Shown here: positions 1-6,315 of the stretch, one piece after another | Numbering within the stretch: position 1 is the first letter of the stretch | Layout: each line of letters opens with the position of its first letter | Assembly (NCBI GenBank): GCA_030067055.1 | Contig: JASJAL010000081.1 | Coordinates: 1-8,070, forward strand | Length of the DNA: 8,070 nucleotides | Origin: Kiloniellales bacterium | Lineage (GTDB): Bacteria > Pseudomonadota > Alphaproteobacteria > Kiloniellales > JAKSBE01 | Reading direction: 5' to 3' | Notes under the pieces: model-generated | Seen by the model: only the letters and a program-made list of their open reading frames with translations | Database searches by the model: none | What the model was told of the DNA's origin: nothing | Program-made: the position numbers and the translations under genes

Positions 1-162
1 GACGTGATCGGCGACTACCTGACCGAGATCAACGTCACCTCGCCCACCGGCCTGCAGGAGATCGACCGCTTCGACGAGGTCTGCCTGGAGGGCCAGATCT
101 GGGACGCCATCGAGGCGCGCCTGGCCCTGGTCGAGGAAGCCGGCCGCGGCCTGGCCGGCTGA
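1..162 (+). CDS. gshB: Glutathione synthetase, C-terminal end (partial)
   Basis: This is the last 53 codons of a gene cut by the window edge; frame 1 is open from base 1 to a TGA at 160-162. GshB is the cytoplasmic ATP-grasp ligase that joins glycine to gamma-glutamylcysteine in the second step of glutathione synthesis. The fragment contains [14 protein letters not shown] (residues 4-17 of the fragment), which matches the conserved C-terminal segment of bacterial GshB that carries the metal/ATP-binding Glu and Asn. It is followed by the family's closing helix with [10 protein letters not shown]. The catalytic core lies outside the window. The next gene on the same strand begins 41 bp later. 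Identification rests on this distinctive motif and is firm; whether the whole gene is intact cannot be seen. Confidence 0.93.
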   Translation, partial: DVIGDYLTEINVTSPTGLQEIDRFDEVCLEGQIWDAIEARLALVEEAGRGLAG

Positions 163-203
163 CCGCGACAGCGGCCGGATCGTCGAGGGCCAGGCTGACT
201 CCG

Positions 204-722
204 ATGCGTTTCTTCTTCTTCGGCAGTCTGCGCGACCACGAAATCCTGGAGGCCGTGATCGGCCGGCCCTTCCCGCGCCGCCCCTTCCCGCCCGCGCATC
301 TGCCCGACCACAGGCTGGAACGGATGGCCAGGGAGAGCTTTCCGCTGCTGGTCGCCGCCCCCGGCGCCCTGGCGCCCGGGGTCGTGGTCGAAGGCCTCGA
401 GGCGGCCGATATCGAGCGCATCCATTTCTTCGAATCGGTTGAGTACGAGGCAAGCTTGCATTCCGTCGCGCTGGCCGCCGGCGGCACCCTCGACTGTCAT
501 CTCTTCGCCGCCACCAAAGCGAAGGAGGCGACCGGCGAGCCGTGGCATTTCGACGACTGGGCGGCGCGCCACAAGGCAAAGGAGTTGCGCGATGCCCGGC
601 TCTGGATGGCATTCCACGGCTGGGTCACGGCCGGGGAGGCCGATCGACTTTGGGACGAAGCGGTGGCTGCCGGCCGCGCAATCGAAGACCTGATCGCCGA
701 GGTGACCGGCGGCTCCTCGTGA
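204..722 (+). CDS. Gamma-glutamylcyclotransferase-fold (AIG2/GGCT-like) protein
   Basis: A 172-aa cytoplasmic protein with the layout of the GGCT/AIG2-like family (PF06094). The N-terminal strand-loop FFFGSL (residues 4-9) corresponds to the substrate-binding YGSL motif. A central F-E-x-x-E-Y (76-81) corresponds to the family's FEG-x-x-Y; E77 is the likely catalytic acid. Family members release 5-oxoproline from gamma-glutamyl compounds or are of unknown specificity. The C-terminal third (about 105-172) is helical and longer than in the smallest members. The ATG at 204 is chosen because the YGSL-like strand must start right at the N-terminus; the ribosome site upstream is weak. Lying 41 bp after gshB on the same strand, it may be co-transcribed, which suggests a role in glutathione or gamma-glutamyl turnover. 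The family call is good, the substrate is inference. Confidence 0.82.
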   Translation: MRFFFFGSLRDHEILEAVIGRPFPRRPFPPAHLPDHRLERMARESFPLLVAAPGALAPGVVVEGLEAADIERIHFFESVEYEASLHSVALAAGGTLDCHLFAATKAKEATGEPWHFDDWAARHKAKELRDARLWMAFHGWVTAGEADRLWDEAVAAGRAIEDLIAEVTGGSS

Positions 723-758
723 CCCGCCCCCCGGCGCACAGCGACCCAAGGTTAGACC

Positions 759-1775
759 TTAGCCGGCGAGCGACAAGGCGTCCCGCAGCTGCGGCAAGAT
801 CCGGTCGACGCAGTCCCGGCCCTCGGCGATGGCGTCCTCGGCGCGGTTGAAGTCCATGAGACGGATGTGGCCGAGCCGCGGTTCCAACAGGACCTCGGGC
901 GGGTCGCCGGCCATGCGGCTGCGGGTGATCTGGTTCTGCATGATGCTAATGGAATCTGCGACCACGTCGAAGTAGGACGGACGCTCCCGCTCGCCGTCGA
1001 GAAGCTGGACGAAGAGCCGCTCGGCGCCGCCGCGGATCCCGCTCGGGATGTCCTTGGTCAGACGGGCGAGGAAGTTGGACCCCGAGGCGTCGACTTCGCG
1101 ACGGGTCTTGCCCGCCCCGCGGCCGCGGCGCCGGGCCGCCCGCTTTCCGGCGAGGTCGCTGTTGAGGTTGACGGCAATCACTTGGTCGGCGCCCAGGGCC
1201 CGGCAGAGCGAGACCGGCACCGGGTTGACCAGGGCGCCGTCGACCAGCCAGTGCTCTTCGGCGGCCGCCGGGCTGACCAGCCCGGGCAATGCCACCGATG
1301 CGCGCACGGCCTGGAACAGCGAGCCCTCGCGCAGCCAGACCTCCCGGCCGGTCGCCAGGTCGGTGGCGATGGCGCCGAAGGCGATCGGCAGGTCCTGGAT
1401 CTCGACGTCGACCTGGCGTTCGGACATGAAGCGCATCAGGCGGTCGCCCTCGATCAGGCCGCCGCCGGAGAAGCGCAGGTCGAGATGGCCGAGGATCTCC
1501 CGCCAATCCAGCTGGCGCGCCCAAGGGCCCAGATCGCCGATGTGCCCGGTCACCAGGGCCGCCCCGACAAAGGCCCCAATCGAGCAACCGGTGACCACGT
1601 CGGGCTCGACCCCGGCCTCGGTCAGGGCCTCGACCACACCGATATGCGCCCAGCCGCGGGCCGCACCGCTGCCCAGTGCCAGACCGATACGGGGCTTCCG
1701 GCCGGGCGCCGGTGCGGGGCTGGGCTTGCCCCGCTTCGGTGTCTTCCGAGTCCGGCGGCGTTCTGCTTTGACCAT
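759..1775 (-). CDS. Patatin-like phospholipase, RssA/NTE type
   Basis: A 338-aa serine hydrolase of the bacterial patatin family, expected to cleave acyl chains from phospholipids or related esters with a Ser-Asp dyad. Visible motifs in order are a Lys/Arg/Pro-rich tail (1-28), the glycine-rich oxyanion loop GSGAARG (35-41), the nucleophile elbow GCSIG with S65, and the DGA motif with catalytic D179. A lysine/arginine-rich insertion (about 210-227) follows the core. There is no signal peptide, so it is probably cytoplasmic or peripheral to the inner membrane. The start ATG overlaps the stop of an upstream mini-ORF (TGATG), and ACGAAG is a modest ribosome site. It converges with the preceding gene, whose stop lies 36 bp away. 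Family assignment is strong; the lipid substrate is unknown. Confidence 0.93.
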   Translation of the reverse strand: MVKAERRRTRKTPKRGKPSPAPAPGRKPRIGLALGSGAARGWAHIGVVEALTEAGVEPDVVTGCSIGAFVGAALVTGHIGDLGPWARQLDWREILGHLDLRFSGGGLIEGDRLMRFMSERQVDVEIQDLPIAFGAIATDLATGREVWLREGSLFQAVRASVALPGLVSPAAAEEHWLVDGALVNPVPVSLCRALGADQVIAVNLNSDLAGKRAARRRGRGAGKTRREVDASGSNFLARLTKDIPSGIRGGAERLFVQLLDGERERPSYFDVVADSISIMQNQITRSRMAGDPPEVLLEPRLGHIRLMDFNRAEDAIAEGRDCVDRILPQLRDALSLAG

Positions 1776-1879
1776 CAGTCTTCGTCCGTTTTCTTCTCGA
1801 CCCGGGTGAAGGACCCGCAGAGCTCGAAACAGCCCCCGAAACCGGCGCCCGGGTCACCGCTGCCGTGGTCTCCAGCCAT
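1775..1879 (-). CDS. Candidate 34-aa mini-ORF coupled to the patatin gene
   Basis: A short frame directly upstream of the patatin gene on the same strand. It starts at an ATG (1879-1877) and ends in a TGA whose A is also the first base of the patatin ATG, the classic arrangement for translational coupling. The product is glycine-rich in its first half, has two cysteines in GCFELCG (residues 16-22), and ends in a charged tail (VEKKTDED). About four fifths of third codon positions are G or C, as in neighbouring genes. A G-rich stretch (GGGGTAGGGG) sits next to the start but is not a canonical Shine-Dalgarno. I do not recognise the family. It could be a real microprotein, a coupling leader, or simply a 5' leader that happens to be open. 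Confidence 0.42.
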   Translation of the reverse strand: MAGDHGSGDPGAGFGGCFELCGSFTRVEKKTDED

Positions 1880-1930
1880 GCCCCTACCCCGACAGCCAAC
1901 GAGCTTCTCCGGCCGACAGAAAAGTACGCT

Positions 1931-1940
1931 GGTATACCAC
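1931..1940. promoter_or_regulatory. Perfect palindrome in a divergent intergenic region
   Basis: TGGTATACCA is a perfect 10-bp palindrome midway in the 122-bp gap between the minus-strand mini-ORF/patatin pair and the plus-strand secreted-protein gene. A related half (CATACCA) recurs at 1974-1980. The position suits an operator, but no known regulator site is recognised and a 10-bp palindrome can occur by chance. Confidence 0.22.
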
Positions 1941-2001
1941 CGCCGCGCCTTTCTCTACCGACGAAGCTGCTGACATACCATATCGAAGGCAGGGTAATGT
2001 G

Positions 2002-2349
2002 ATGAGATCATGCACTCACAAGCTCTTCGGCCTGCTGCTCGCAACGGCAATCCTGCTGTCGGCCGCCGTGGCGCGCGGCCAGGAGAGCTGCATGAGCCAC
2101 GAGGAGGCCGTGGCCTGGCTCGACGAACGCTATGGCGAGCAAGTCATCGGCCGAGGCCTGGCCGACCAGGGCCGGGTGATGTTCGAGATCTTCACGGGTC
2201 CGAAGGGGACCTGGACCCTGCTGGTCTCGACCCCCGAGGGGCCGAGCTGCATCATCGCCGACGGCTTCGACTGGCAGCAGCTGACGCCGCGACCGAAAGA
2301 CGCCGTCGCGGCCACGATAGATAGGCCGGCGCCACCGGGCGACCTCTGA
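2002..2349 (+). CDS. Small exported two-cysteine protein, function unknown
   Basis: A 115-aa protein with a clear Sec signal peptide: basic start (MRSCTHK), hydrophobic core from about 8 to 24, and likely cleavage near ARG-QE (about residue 26). The mature part has two cysteines (C30 and C83), which may form a disulfide in the periplasm. Its core GTWTLLVSTPEG (69-80), followed by PSCIIADGFDW, resembles a group of small uncharacterised alphaproteobacterial secreted proteins known to me only as hypothetical. A GTG at 1999 is an alternative start, but the ATG at 2002 sits 7 bases after AGGCAGGG (1987-1994), a better spacing. It is transcribed divergently from the patatin pair and converges with the next gene. 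Confidence 0.78.
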   Translation: MRSCTHKLFGLLLATAILLSAAVARGQESCMSHEEAVAWLDERYGEQVIGRGLADQGRVMFEIFTGPKGTWTLLVSTPEGPSCIIADGFDWQQLTPRPKDAVAATIDRPAPPGDL

Positions 2350-2379
2350 CGGTCCCCGGACGGCGGACCCGCCCCCCGA

Positions 2380-2679
2380 TCAGAAGTCGAAGGACCGCCA
2401 GTCGTACTTCTCGACCATCTTGGCGACACGGCTCGGACGAAAGCGGCCGGTTTGCACCCAGTGCGCACGCTGGCGCCGCTGCCGGGCATCGAGCTGCGGC
2501 GTCGCCGGCAACTGGCCCCGGCTCTTGGCGGTGGTGATGAAGACCCAGGCCCCCTCTTCCGGGGTCGTCCTCTCGGCCTGCAGGGTTGCGGCGGCTTCGG
2601 CCAAGGTCTTCTGAGAGATCGTGAAGGTGCGATAGCCCAGGGCCTTGATCGAACCGTTAAAGCGGAATCCGTAGTACAA
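2380..2679 (-). CDS. Small basic protein, function unknown, probable TTG start
   Basis: A 99-aa protein of unrecognised family. The frame stays open upstream to 2721, but the TTG at 2679-2677 is preferred because GGGAGG (2693-2688) lies 8 bases before it; starts further upstream have no ribosome site. The first half (YYGFRFNGSIKALGYRTF) looks strand-forming, followed by an alanine-rich helix (about 24-37). The second half is strongly basic (DARQRRQRAHWVQTGRFRPS, 64-83) and could bind nucleic acid, although no named domain is visible. It ends with an aromatic tail (YDWRSFDF). There is no signal peptide or membrane segment. It lies just downstream of an unusually AT-rich promoter-like region and converges with the secreted-protein gene 30 bp away. 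Confidence 0.6.
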   Translation of the reverse strand: MYYGFRFNGSIKALGYRTFTISQKTLAEAAATLQAERTTPEEGAWVFITTAKSRGQLPATPQLDARQRRQRAHWVQTGRFRPSRVAKMVEKYDWRSFDF

Positions 2680-2700
2680 GGCGTCATCCTCCCTCTGCCA

Positions 2701-2718
2701 CTGCGGTCGTGGCCGCAG
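2701..2718 (-). promoter_or_regulatory. Leader hairpin upstream of the 99-aa gene
   Basis: CTGCGG and CCGCAG form a perfect 6-bp inverted repeat around a 6-base loop, immediately between the AT-rich region and the ribosome site of the minus-strand gene. If transcription starts in the AT-rich block, this hairpin lies in the 5' leader about 10 bases before the Shine-Dalgarno. No terminator-like U-run follows. A role in leader stability or translation is inference. Confidence 0.3.
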
Positions 2719-2815
2719 CAATATTCAATATTTTTTAACCTTGTTTTCTATATTCAGTATTTATCGGATCTCCGATCAAACTAGATTAATAAATTATTAC
2801 CATAGTTCAGCTGAT
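2719..2815 (-). promoter_or_regulatory. AT-rich promoter/operator region with direct repeat
   Basis: Base composition drops sharply to AT-rich here in an otherwise GC-rich window. Two near-identical 12-mers, ATATTCAATATT (2721-2732) and ATATTCAGTATT (2750-2761), are spaced 29 bp apart. A 6-bp dyad, ATCGGA/TCCGAT (2763-2776), lies beside them. On the minus strand TTGATC (2778-2773) is followed at 17 bp by TGAATA, a weak sigma-70-like pair. The likeliest use is as promoter and regulator-binding region for the 99-aa gene. The regulator is not identifiable from sequence. Confidence 0.4.
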
Positions 2816-2819
2816 TGGT

Positions 2820-3190
2820 CACCCAATACTTCCTTTCGAGGGCGAAACCTTGCCCTAGCCAAGCGGCGCCAGGGCGGCTAGGCTTGCCCGGCGGTCGCAG
2901 GTCCTGGGGAGGGCTGCCCGCGCAAGACGGCGGCGCAAGGTCCGCCACAGGATTCTCTTATCCAGACAGCGCTCTGCCAGTCGCGGGCCTCGAAGCAAAG
3001 GTCCGGAGTCCGGCGACAGTCGAGGTTGCGCCCGAGAAGCGCAGCACAGGTTGGTTGCCCGGGAGATCGAGTTTCCGGACCGCGCGTCGGGATCGATTGC
3101 AGTCGAAAATCAATAGCAGCGCCGCGGCTCCGCTTGGGAGACGACGACCGGTTTCGCGGGACCACAGCGCCCGTGCTAGCCTTATCCCTG
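2820..3190. other. Gene-free stretch, nothing convincing seen
   Basis: Open frames exist on both strands, but their products lack domains, plausible starts and ribosome sites, so I call no gene. The only structure I see is an imperfect inverted repeat, CCTAGCC (2854-2860) with GGCTAGG (2876-2882). The last part presumably holds the promoter of the next plus-strand gene, without a clear -35/-10 pair. Confidence 0.4.
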
Positions 3191-3233
3191 GTTGCAAAAC
3201 CTCATCCACACAAGCATCCGAAGAGGCTTTCGA

Positions 3234-3824
3234 ATGAGCCCTGGAACGGCAAACCGGCTCTGGATGGCCTGGTCCCTAGTCCTCCTTGCGGCGATTCTGG
3301 GGTCCTTATTGATCTCGACGATGATCGCGTCGGGCTTCGAGGGCCATGACATCCTGACCACCCTGCGGAGTCGTATCGAGCAGTCCGAGTCCGCGACGGC
3401 ACGCATCGAACCCCTTGCAGCGCAATTGGAAGAGTCGGCCGAAGAAGTTTCCCGTATTGCAGGGCGTCAACTGCCGAGGCCGCCGTTCGGACTTGCCGAA
3501 CCGCCATTTGTTCAGGAAATGAGAGAAAGAGAAGAAGCCCTTCTCGCCACCTTGGCCGGGATCCGAGATCAGTTAAGGGCCTCGAAGCAACAAGTGCTCG
3601 AACTGCAGCAGGAAATCAACGAAAGGGACTCAGCAATAAAATCCGATTTCGATGAAGCCGAATACCGGATCGGGTTGCTGCGGGAAGTACTGTCGATGAA
3701 GTCGGTCTTCTTGGGCGTCGCCCTGGCGATTATCGCTGCCGGCGCGGCGGTCTCGATCTTCGTCTCGGCATGGCGAAGGCAAAAACGCTCGCAAGCGAGC
3801 GATGCAGCAACCGCAAAAGAATAA
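3234..3824 (+). CDS. Two-TM coiled-coil membrane protein, function unknown
   Basis: A 196-aa inner-membrane protein. The ATG at 3234 is chosen because AAGAGG lies 7 bases before it; a TTG at 3192 would add 14 residues with no ribosome site. A first membrane helix (about 10-32) and a second one (about 157-180) flank a hydrophilic segment of about 120 residues. This segment is rich in Glu, Gln, Arg and Leu heptads (about 40-78 and 94-155) and is broken by a proline-rich bend (PRPPFGLAEPPF, 81-92). The basic stretch after the second helix (RRQKR) argues that both ends are cytoplasmic and that the coiled coil lies in the periplasm. The layout recalls envelope scaffold or chemoreceptor-like sensor modules without a signalling domain, but I recognise no family. 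It converges with the next gene at a shared hairpin. Confidence 0.72.
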   Translation: MSPGTANRLWMAWSLVLLAAILGSLLISTMIASGFEGHDILTTLRSRIEQSESATARIEPLAAQLEESAEEVSRIAGRQLPRPPFGLAEPPFVQEMREREEALLATLAGIRDQLRASKQQVLELQQEINERDSAIKSDFDEAEYRIGLLREVLSMKSVFLGVALAIIAAGAAVSIFVSAWRRQKRSQASDAATAKE

Positions 3825-3850
3825 GGGGCAGGACCCGCAAGTCCTACCCC
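3825..3850. terminator. Convergent hairpin terminator
   Basis: GGGGCAGGAC (3825-3834) pairs with GTCCTACCCC (3841-3850) around a 6-base loop with one mismatch. The hairpin begins one base after the TAA of the two-TM gene and lies 34 bp from the end of the minus-strand gene. Read on the minus strand it is followed by TTATTCTTTTG, a U-rich tail, so it is a good intrinsic terminator in that direction; for the plus strand the tail is poor. Confidence 0.6.
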
Positions 3851-3884
3851 TCACAAATAAGCGATGGTTCTAGAGCCGAACCCG

Positions 3885-4172
3885 CTAGGCCTTTAAATCG
3901 ACCGCTTCTACGATGAAGCGACCGCGGCCGCGGCGTACGGCATAGGCAGCACCGCGCGGGATCCGCACCTTGTCCATCAAGGGGGACAGGGCGCCTTCGA
4001 TCATCTCGATGTTGGGATCCGAGGTACCATTGCCGTTGGCCTGCTGGGCGATCCACTTGGTGAAAGCTTCCTCGGCAATCTGATCTCCGAGGGACTTTCT
4101 CAACGCATTCAGCTTTCGAACTTCGCCCTTGCTGAGGGCTTTTTCGTTGATTGCAGTCTTGGCCTTTGCCAT
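3885..4172 (-). CDS. 95-aa basic protein, function unknown
   Basis: A small, highly charged cytoplasmic protein without signal peptide or membrane segment. The first 45 residues look helical and basic (KALSKGEVRKLNALRKSLGD, 11-30), followed by a glycine/asparagine linker (NGNGTSDPN, 46-54). The C-terminal part ends in strand-like AYAVRRGRGRFIVEAV (76-91). The start ATG is well supported: TAGGAG lies 9 bases upstream. A sigma-70-like promoter is possible about 35 bases further up, and the gene ends at the convergent hairpin at 3825-3850. I do not recognise the family. The RGRGRF patch could suit nucleic-acid binding, but that is a guess from composition. Confidence 0.72.
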   Translation of the reverse strand: MAKAKTAINEKALSKGEVRKLNALRKSLGDQIAEEAFTKWIAQQANGNGTSDPNIEMIEGALSPLMDKVRIPRGAAYAVRRGRGRFIVEAVDLKA

Positions 4173-4204
4173 TGCATCACTCTCCTACCTAAGGGGGTAT
4201 CTGC

Positions 4205-4233
4205 CTTATTTCGCGATTTAGCGACAAAATCAA
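4205..4233 (-). promoter_or_regulatory. Possible promoter of the 95-aa gene
   Basis: On the minus strand TTGATT (4233-4228) and AATAAG (4210-4205) are separated by 17 bp, with a plausible leader before the TAGGAG ribosome site. The -35 matches the sigma-70 consensus at four of six positions; the -10 is weak because it lacks the final T. Confidence 0.28.
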
Positions 4234-4442
4234 GCCCCAATATGGGCGTAGGAGCATGGAGAGAACGTACGGCGCTTCGAGTTATCAACAGGCGTTTCCA
4301 CCCTTCGTGGAAGGGTCTTTTGCGGTCAATGGCGAATGTTGTCCTTTCAGTCGCGACCAAAATAACTTTGCAGATGCCGGCGTTTATCGCGCCCCGAAGC
4401 GCAGCAAAATGCCTGCGCCGGGCTAACTGCGATCATCGATCT

Positions 4443-4468
4443 ACGCGGAATCTTAAAGACTTCCGCGT
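4443..4468. repeat. 8-bp inverted repeat upstream of comM
   Basis: ACGCGGAA (4443-4450) and TTCCGCGT (4461-4468) are perfect reverse complements separated by 10 bases (TCTTAAAGAC). The spacing puts half-site centres about 18 bp apart, suiting a dimeric DNA-binding protein or an RNA hairpin. No T-run follows, so it is not an obvious terminator. Confidence 0.4.
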
Positions 4469-4580
4469 CTGCCCGGAGATTTAGCGTCGACATCGCGCGC
4501 CCTTATTGACGAGGACATAACCGAAGATGCGTCGCGTCGCCGCGACGGCTAGTCAAGCCAAGGCTCTGCCTCTAGGCTCT

Positions 4581-4596
4581 ACCCGCAGTTGCGGGT
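4581..4596. repeat. 7-bp palindrome in the comM leader
   Basis: ACCCGCA (4581-4587) and TGCGGGT (4590-4596) form a perfect dyad with a 2-base centre, 57 bases before the comM start. It could be an operator or a tight leader hairpin. Part of GGCTCT...GGCTCT, a small direct repeat, lies just before it. Confidence 0.3.
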
Positions 4597-4652
4597 CGCC
4601 GGAATCCCGGGTCTGGCCGGCACCCTGGGGTACGGCGGGAGGGGTAACGCCC

Positions 4653-6179
4653 ATGGTGGCGCGGGCCAGGACGGTGGCGTTTCAGGGTATCGAGGTGGTC
4701 GACGTCGACGTGCAGGTTCAGATGGCCGCCGGGATGCCGGTCTTCACCGTGGTCGGCCTGGCGGACAAGGCGGTCGGCGAGAGCCGCGAGCGGGTTCGCG
4801 CCGCACTCGGCGCCCTGGGATTGGCCCTGCCGCCGGACCGGATCACCGTCAACCTGGCGCCCGCCGACCTTCTTAAGGAGGGCAGCCACTTCGACCTGCC
4901 GATCGCGCTCGGCCTGCTCGCCGAGATGGGCGTGCTGCCGGCCGAGGAGGTCGGCGGTTACCTGGCCCTTGGCGAGCTGGCGCTGGACGGCCGGGTCAGC
5001 CCGGTCGCCGGGGTCCTGCCGGCCGCCCTCCACGCCTCGGCCGCCGCGCTGGGCGTGATCTGCCCGGCGGCGCAAGGCGGCGAGGCGGCCTGGGCCGGCG
5101 GCGCCGAGGTCCTGGCGCCCGAGACACTGCTGGCCCTGGTCAACCACTTCAAGGGCAGCCAGGTCCTGACCCCGCCCGAGCCCAAAGTCGCGGAGGTCGC
5201 CGGCGCGGCGCTCGACTTTAGGGACATCAAGGGCCAGGAGACCGCCAAGCGCGCCCTGGAGATCGCCGCCGCCGGCGGCCACAACCTGCTGATGATCGGC
5301 CCGCCCGGCGCCGGCAAGTCGATGCTGGCCCAGCGCCTGCCGGGACTGCTGCCAACCCTGACCCCGGCCGAGGCGCTGGACGTTTCGATGATCCACTCGG
5401 TCGCCGGGCAGCTCGCGGGCGGCCGGCTGCTGCGCCAGCGGCCCTTCCGCGACCCGCACCACTCGGCCTCCCTGCCGGCCCTGGTCGGCGGCGGTCTGCG
5501 GGCCCGGCCCGGCGAGGTCTCCCTCGCCCACCTGGGCGTGCTGTTCCTGGACGAACTGCCGGAGTTCGCCCGCGCCACCCTGGAGGCCCTGCGCCAGCCG
5601 CTCGAGACCGGCCGGGTCTCGATCGCCCGGGCCAACGCCCACGTCACCTATCCGGCCCGGGTCCAATTGGTCGCGGCCATGAACCCCTGCCGTTGCGGCC
5701 ACCTGGACGACCCGGCCCTGGCCTGCAACCGGGCGCCCAAGTGCGCCCAGGACTACCAGGCCAAGATCTCCGGACCGCTCTTCGACCGCATCGACCTCCA
5801 CGTCGAGGTCCCGGCGGTCGCCGCCGCCGACCTCTCCTTGCCGCCGCCCGCCGAGGGCTCCGACGCGGTTGCCGCCCGGGTCGCCGCCGCCCGCGAACGC
5901 CAGAGCGCCCGCTTCGAGGCCCAAAACGCCGAGCCCAAGCCGCGCTGCAACGCCGAGGCCGACGGCAACCTGCTAGAGGCGATCGCCGCCCCCGACGCCG
6001 AGGGCCGCGCCCTCCTGACCCAGGCGGCCGAGAAGATGAAGCTCTCGGCGCGCGGCTATCACCGGGTCCTGCGCGTCGCCCGCAGCCTCGCCGACCTCGA
6101 CGCCAGCGACGGCGTCCGCCGCCCGCACATCGCCGAAGCCCTCTCCTACCGCCGCGTCGTGCCCTGGGCGGGGGCGTAG
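4653..6179 (+). CDS. comM: YifB-family Mg-chelatase-like AAA+ ATPase ComM
   Basis: A complete 508-aa protein of normal family length. ComM is a cytoplasmic hexameric helicase that drives branch migration of incoming DNA during natural transformation. Domains in order are an N-terminal ChlI/Lon-S5-like domain (about 1-170, with FQGIEVVDVDVQVQMAAGMP near its start), the AAA+ core with Walker A GPPGAGKS (216-223) and Walker B LFLDEL (297-302; D300, E301), a four-cysteine insert (C346, C348, C358, C364) likely to bind zinc, the conserved GPLFDRIDLHVEVP segment, and a helical Mg-chelatase C-terminal domain. The ATG at 4653 is chosen over one at 4527 because GGGAGGGG lies 8 bases upstream and the protein then begins as other family members do. 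It ends with TAG and is followed by a hairpin terminator. Confidence 0.95.
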   Translation: MVARARTVAFQGIEVVDVDVQVQMAAGMPVFTVVGLADKAVGESRERVRAALGALGLALPPDRITVNLAPADLLKEGSHFDLPIALGLLAEMGVLPAEEVGGYLALGELALDGRVSPVAGVLPAALHASAAALGVICPAAQGGEAAWAGGAEVLAPETLLALVNHFKGSQVLTPPEPKVAEVAGAALDFRDIKGQETAKRALEIAAAGGHNLLMIGPPGAGKSMLAQRLPGLLPTLTPAEALDVSMIHSVAGQLAGGRLLRQRPFRDPHHSASLPALVGGGLRARPGEVSLAHLGVLFLDELPEFARATLEALRQPLETGRVSIARANAHVTYPARVQLVAAMNPCRCGHLDDPALACNRAPKCAQDYQAKISGPLFDRIDLHVEVPAVAAADLSLPPPAEGSDAVAARVAAARERQSARFEAQNAEPKPRCNAEADGNLLEAIAAPDAEGRALLTQAAEKMKLSARGYHRVLRVARSLADLDASDGVRRPHIAEALSYRRVVPWAGA

Positions 6180-6315
6180 AGCGATGAGAGCGGGCCGAAC
6201 CTTGCGCCGATATCGGGAAACCCACGCTCCTGGGAGTTGATGTCGCTGGGAGAGTGTACCCGGCAGCCTCGCATTTCTGCGCGCGGGCAGGGAAGTCGCG
6301 CTGCACTACGTTGGT

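Larger units (their letters stand above)
4234..4652. other. Intergenic region upstream of comM with several dyads, no gene
   Basis: No convincing gene is seen on either strand; the open frames here encode low-complexity basic peptides without ribosome sites. The plus-strand frame of comM extends back to an ATG at 4527, but that extension lacks homology to the family and a good ribosome site. A short hairpin, ACCCTTC/GAAGGGT (4300-4316), followed by CTTTT, could be a weak plus-strand terminator. Two stronger inverted repeats are listed separately. Confidence 0.4.

Noticed and set aside
15..749. Minus-strand open frame across gshB and the GGCT-like gene
   Set aside because: It overlaps two recognisable genes on the other strand, and its translation is low-complexity.
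867..1973. Long plus-strand open frame opposite the patatin gene
   Set aside because: It is the antisense shadow of a clear patatin-family gene; the product is compositionally biased and lacks any domain.
2815..3237. Plus-strand frame of 140 codons in the gene-free stretch
   Set aside because: No ribosome site, no domain, Arg/Ser/Pro-biased product, and it overlaps the better-supported start of the next gene.
4282..4290. DnaA-box-like TTATCAACA (and TTATCCAGA at 2958)
   Set aside because: Single mismatched boxes with no cluster, no AT-rich unwinding element nearby and no dnaA or dnaN context; not an origin.
4242..4484. 80-codon plus-strand frame before comM
   Set aside because: No ribosome site, includes hairpin sequences, and the product looks random.
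4527..4652. N-terminal extension of ComM to an upstream ATG
   Set aside because: The extension does not resemble the family N-terminus; the internal ATG at 4653 has a strong Shine-Dalgarno and gives the normal length.
4572..5924. 450-codon minus-strand open frame across comM
   Set aside because: Antisense shadow caused by high GC; the Gly/Gln/Arg-rich product has no domain, whereas the opposite strand encodes a complete ComM.
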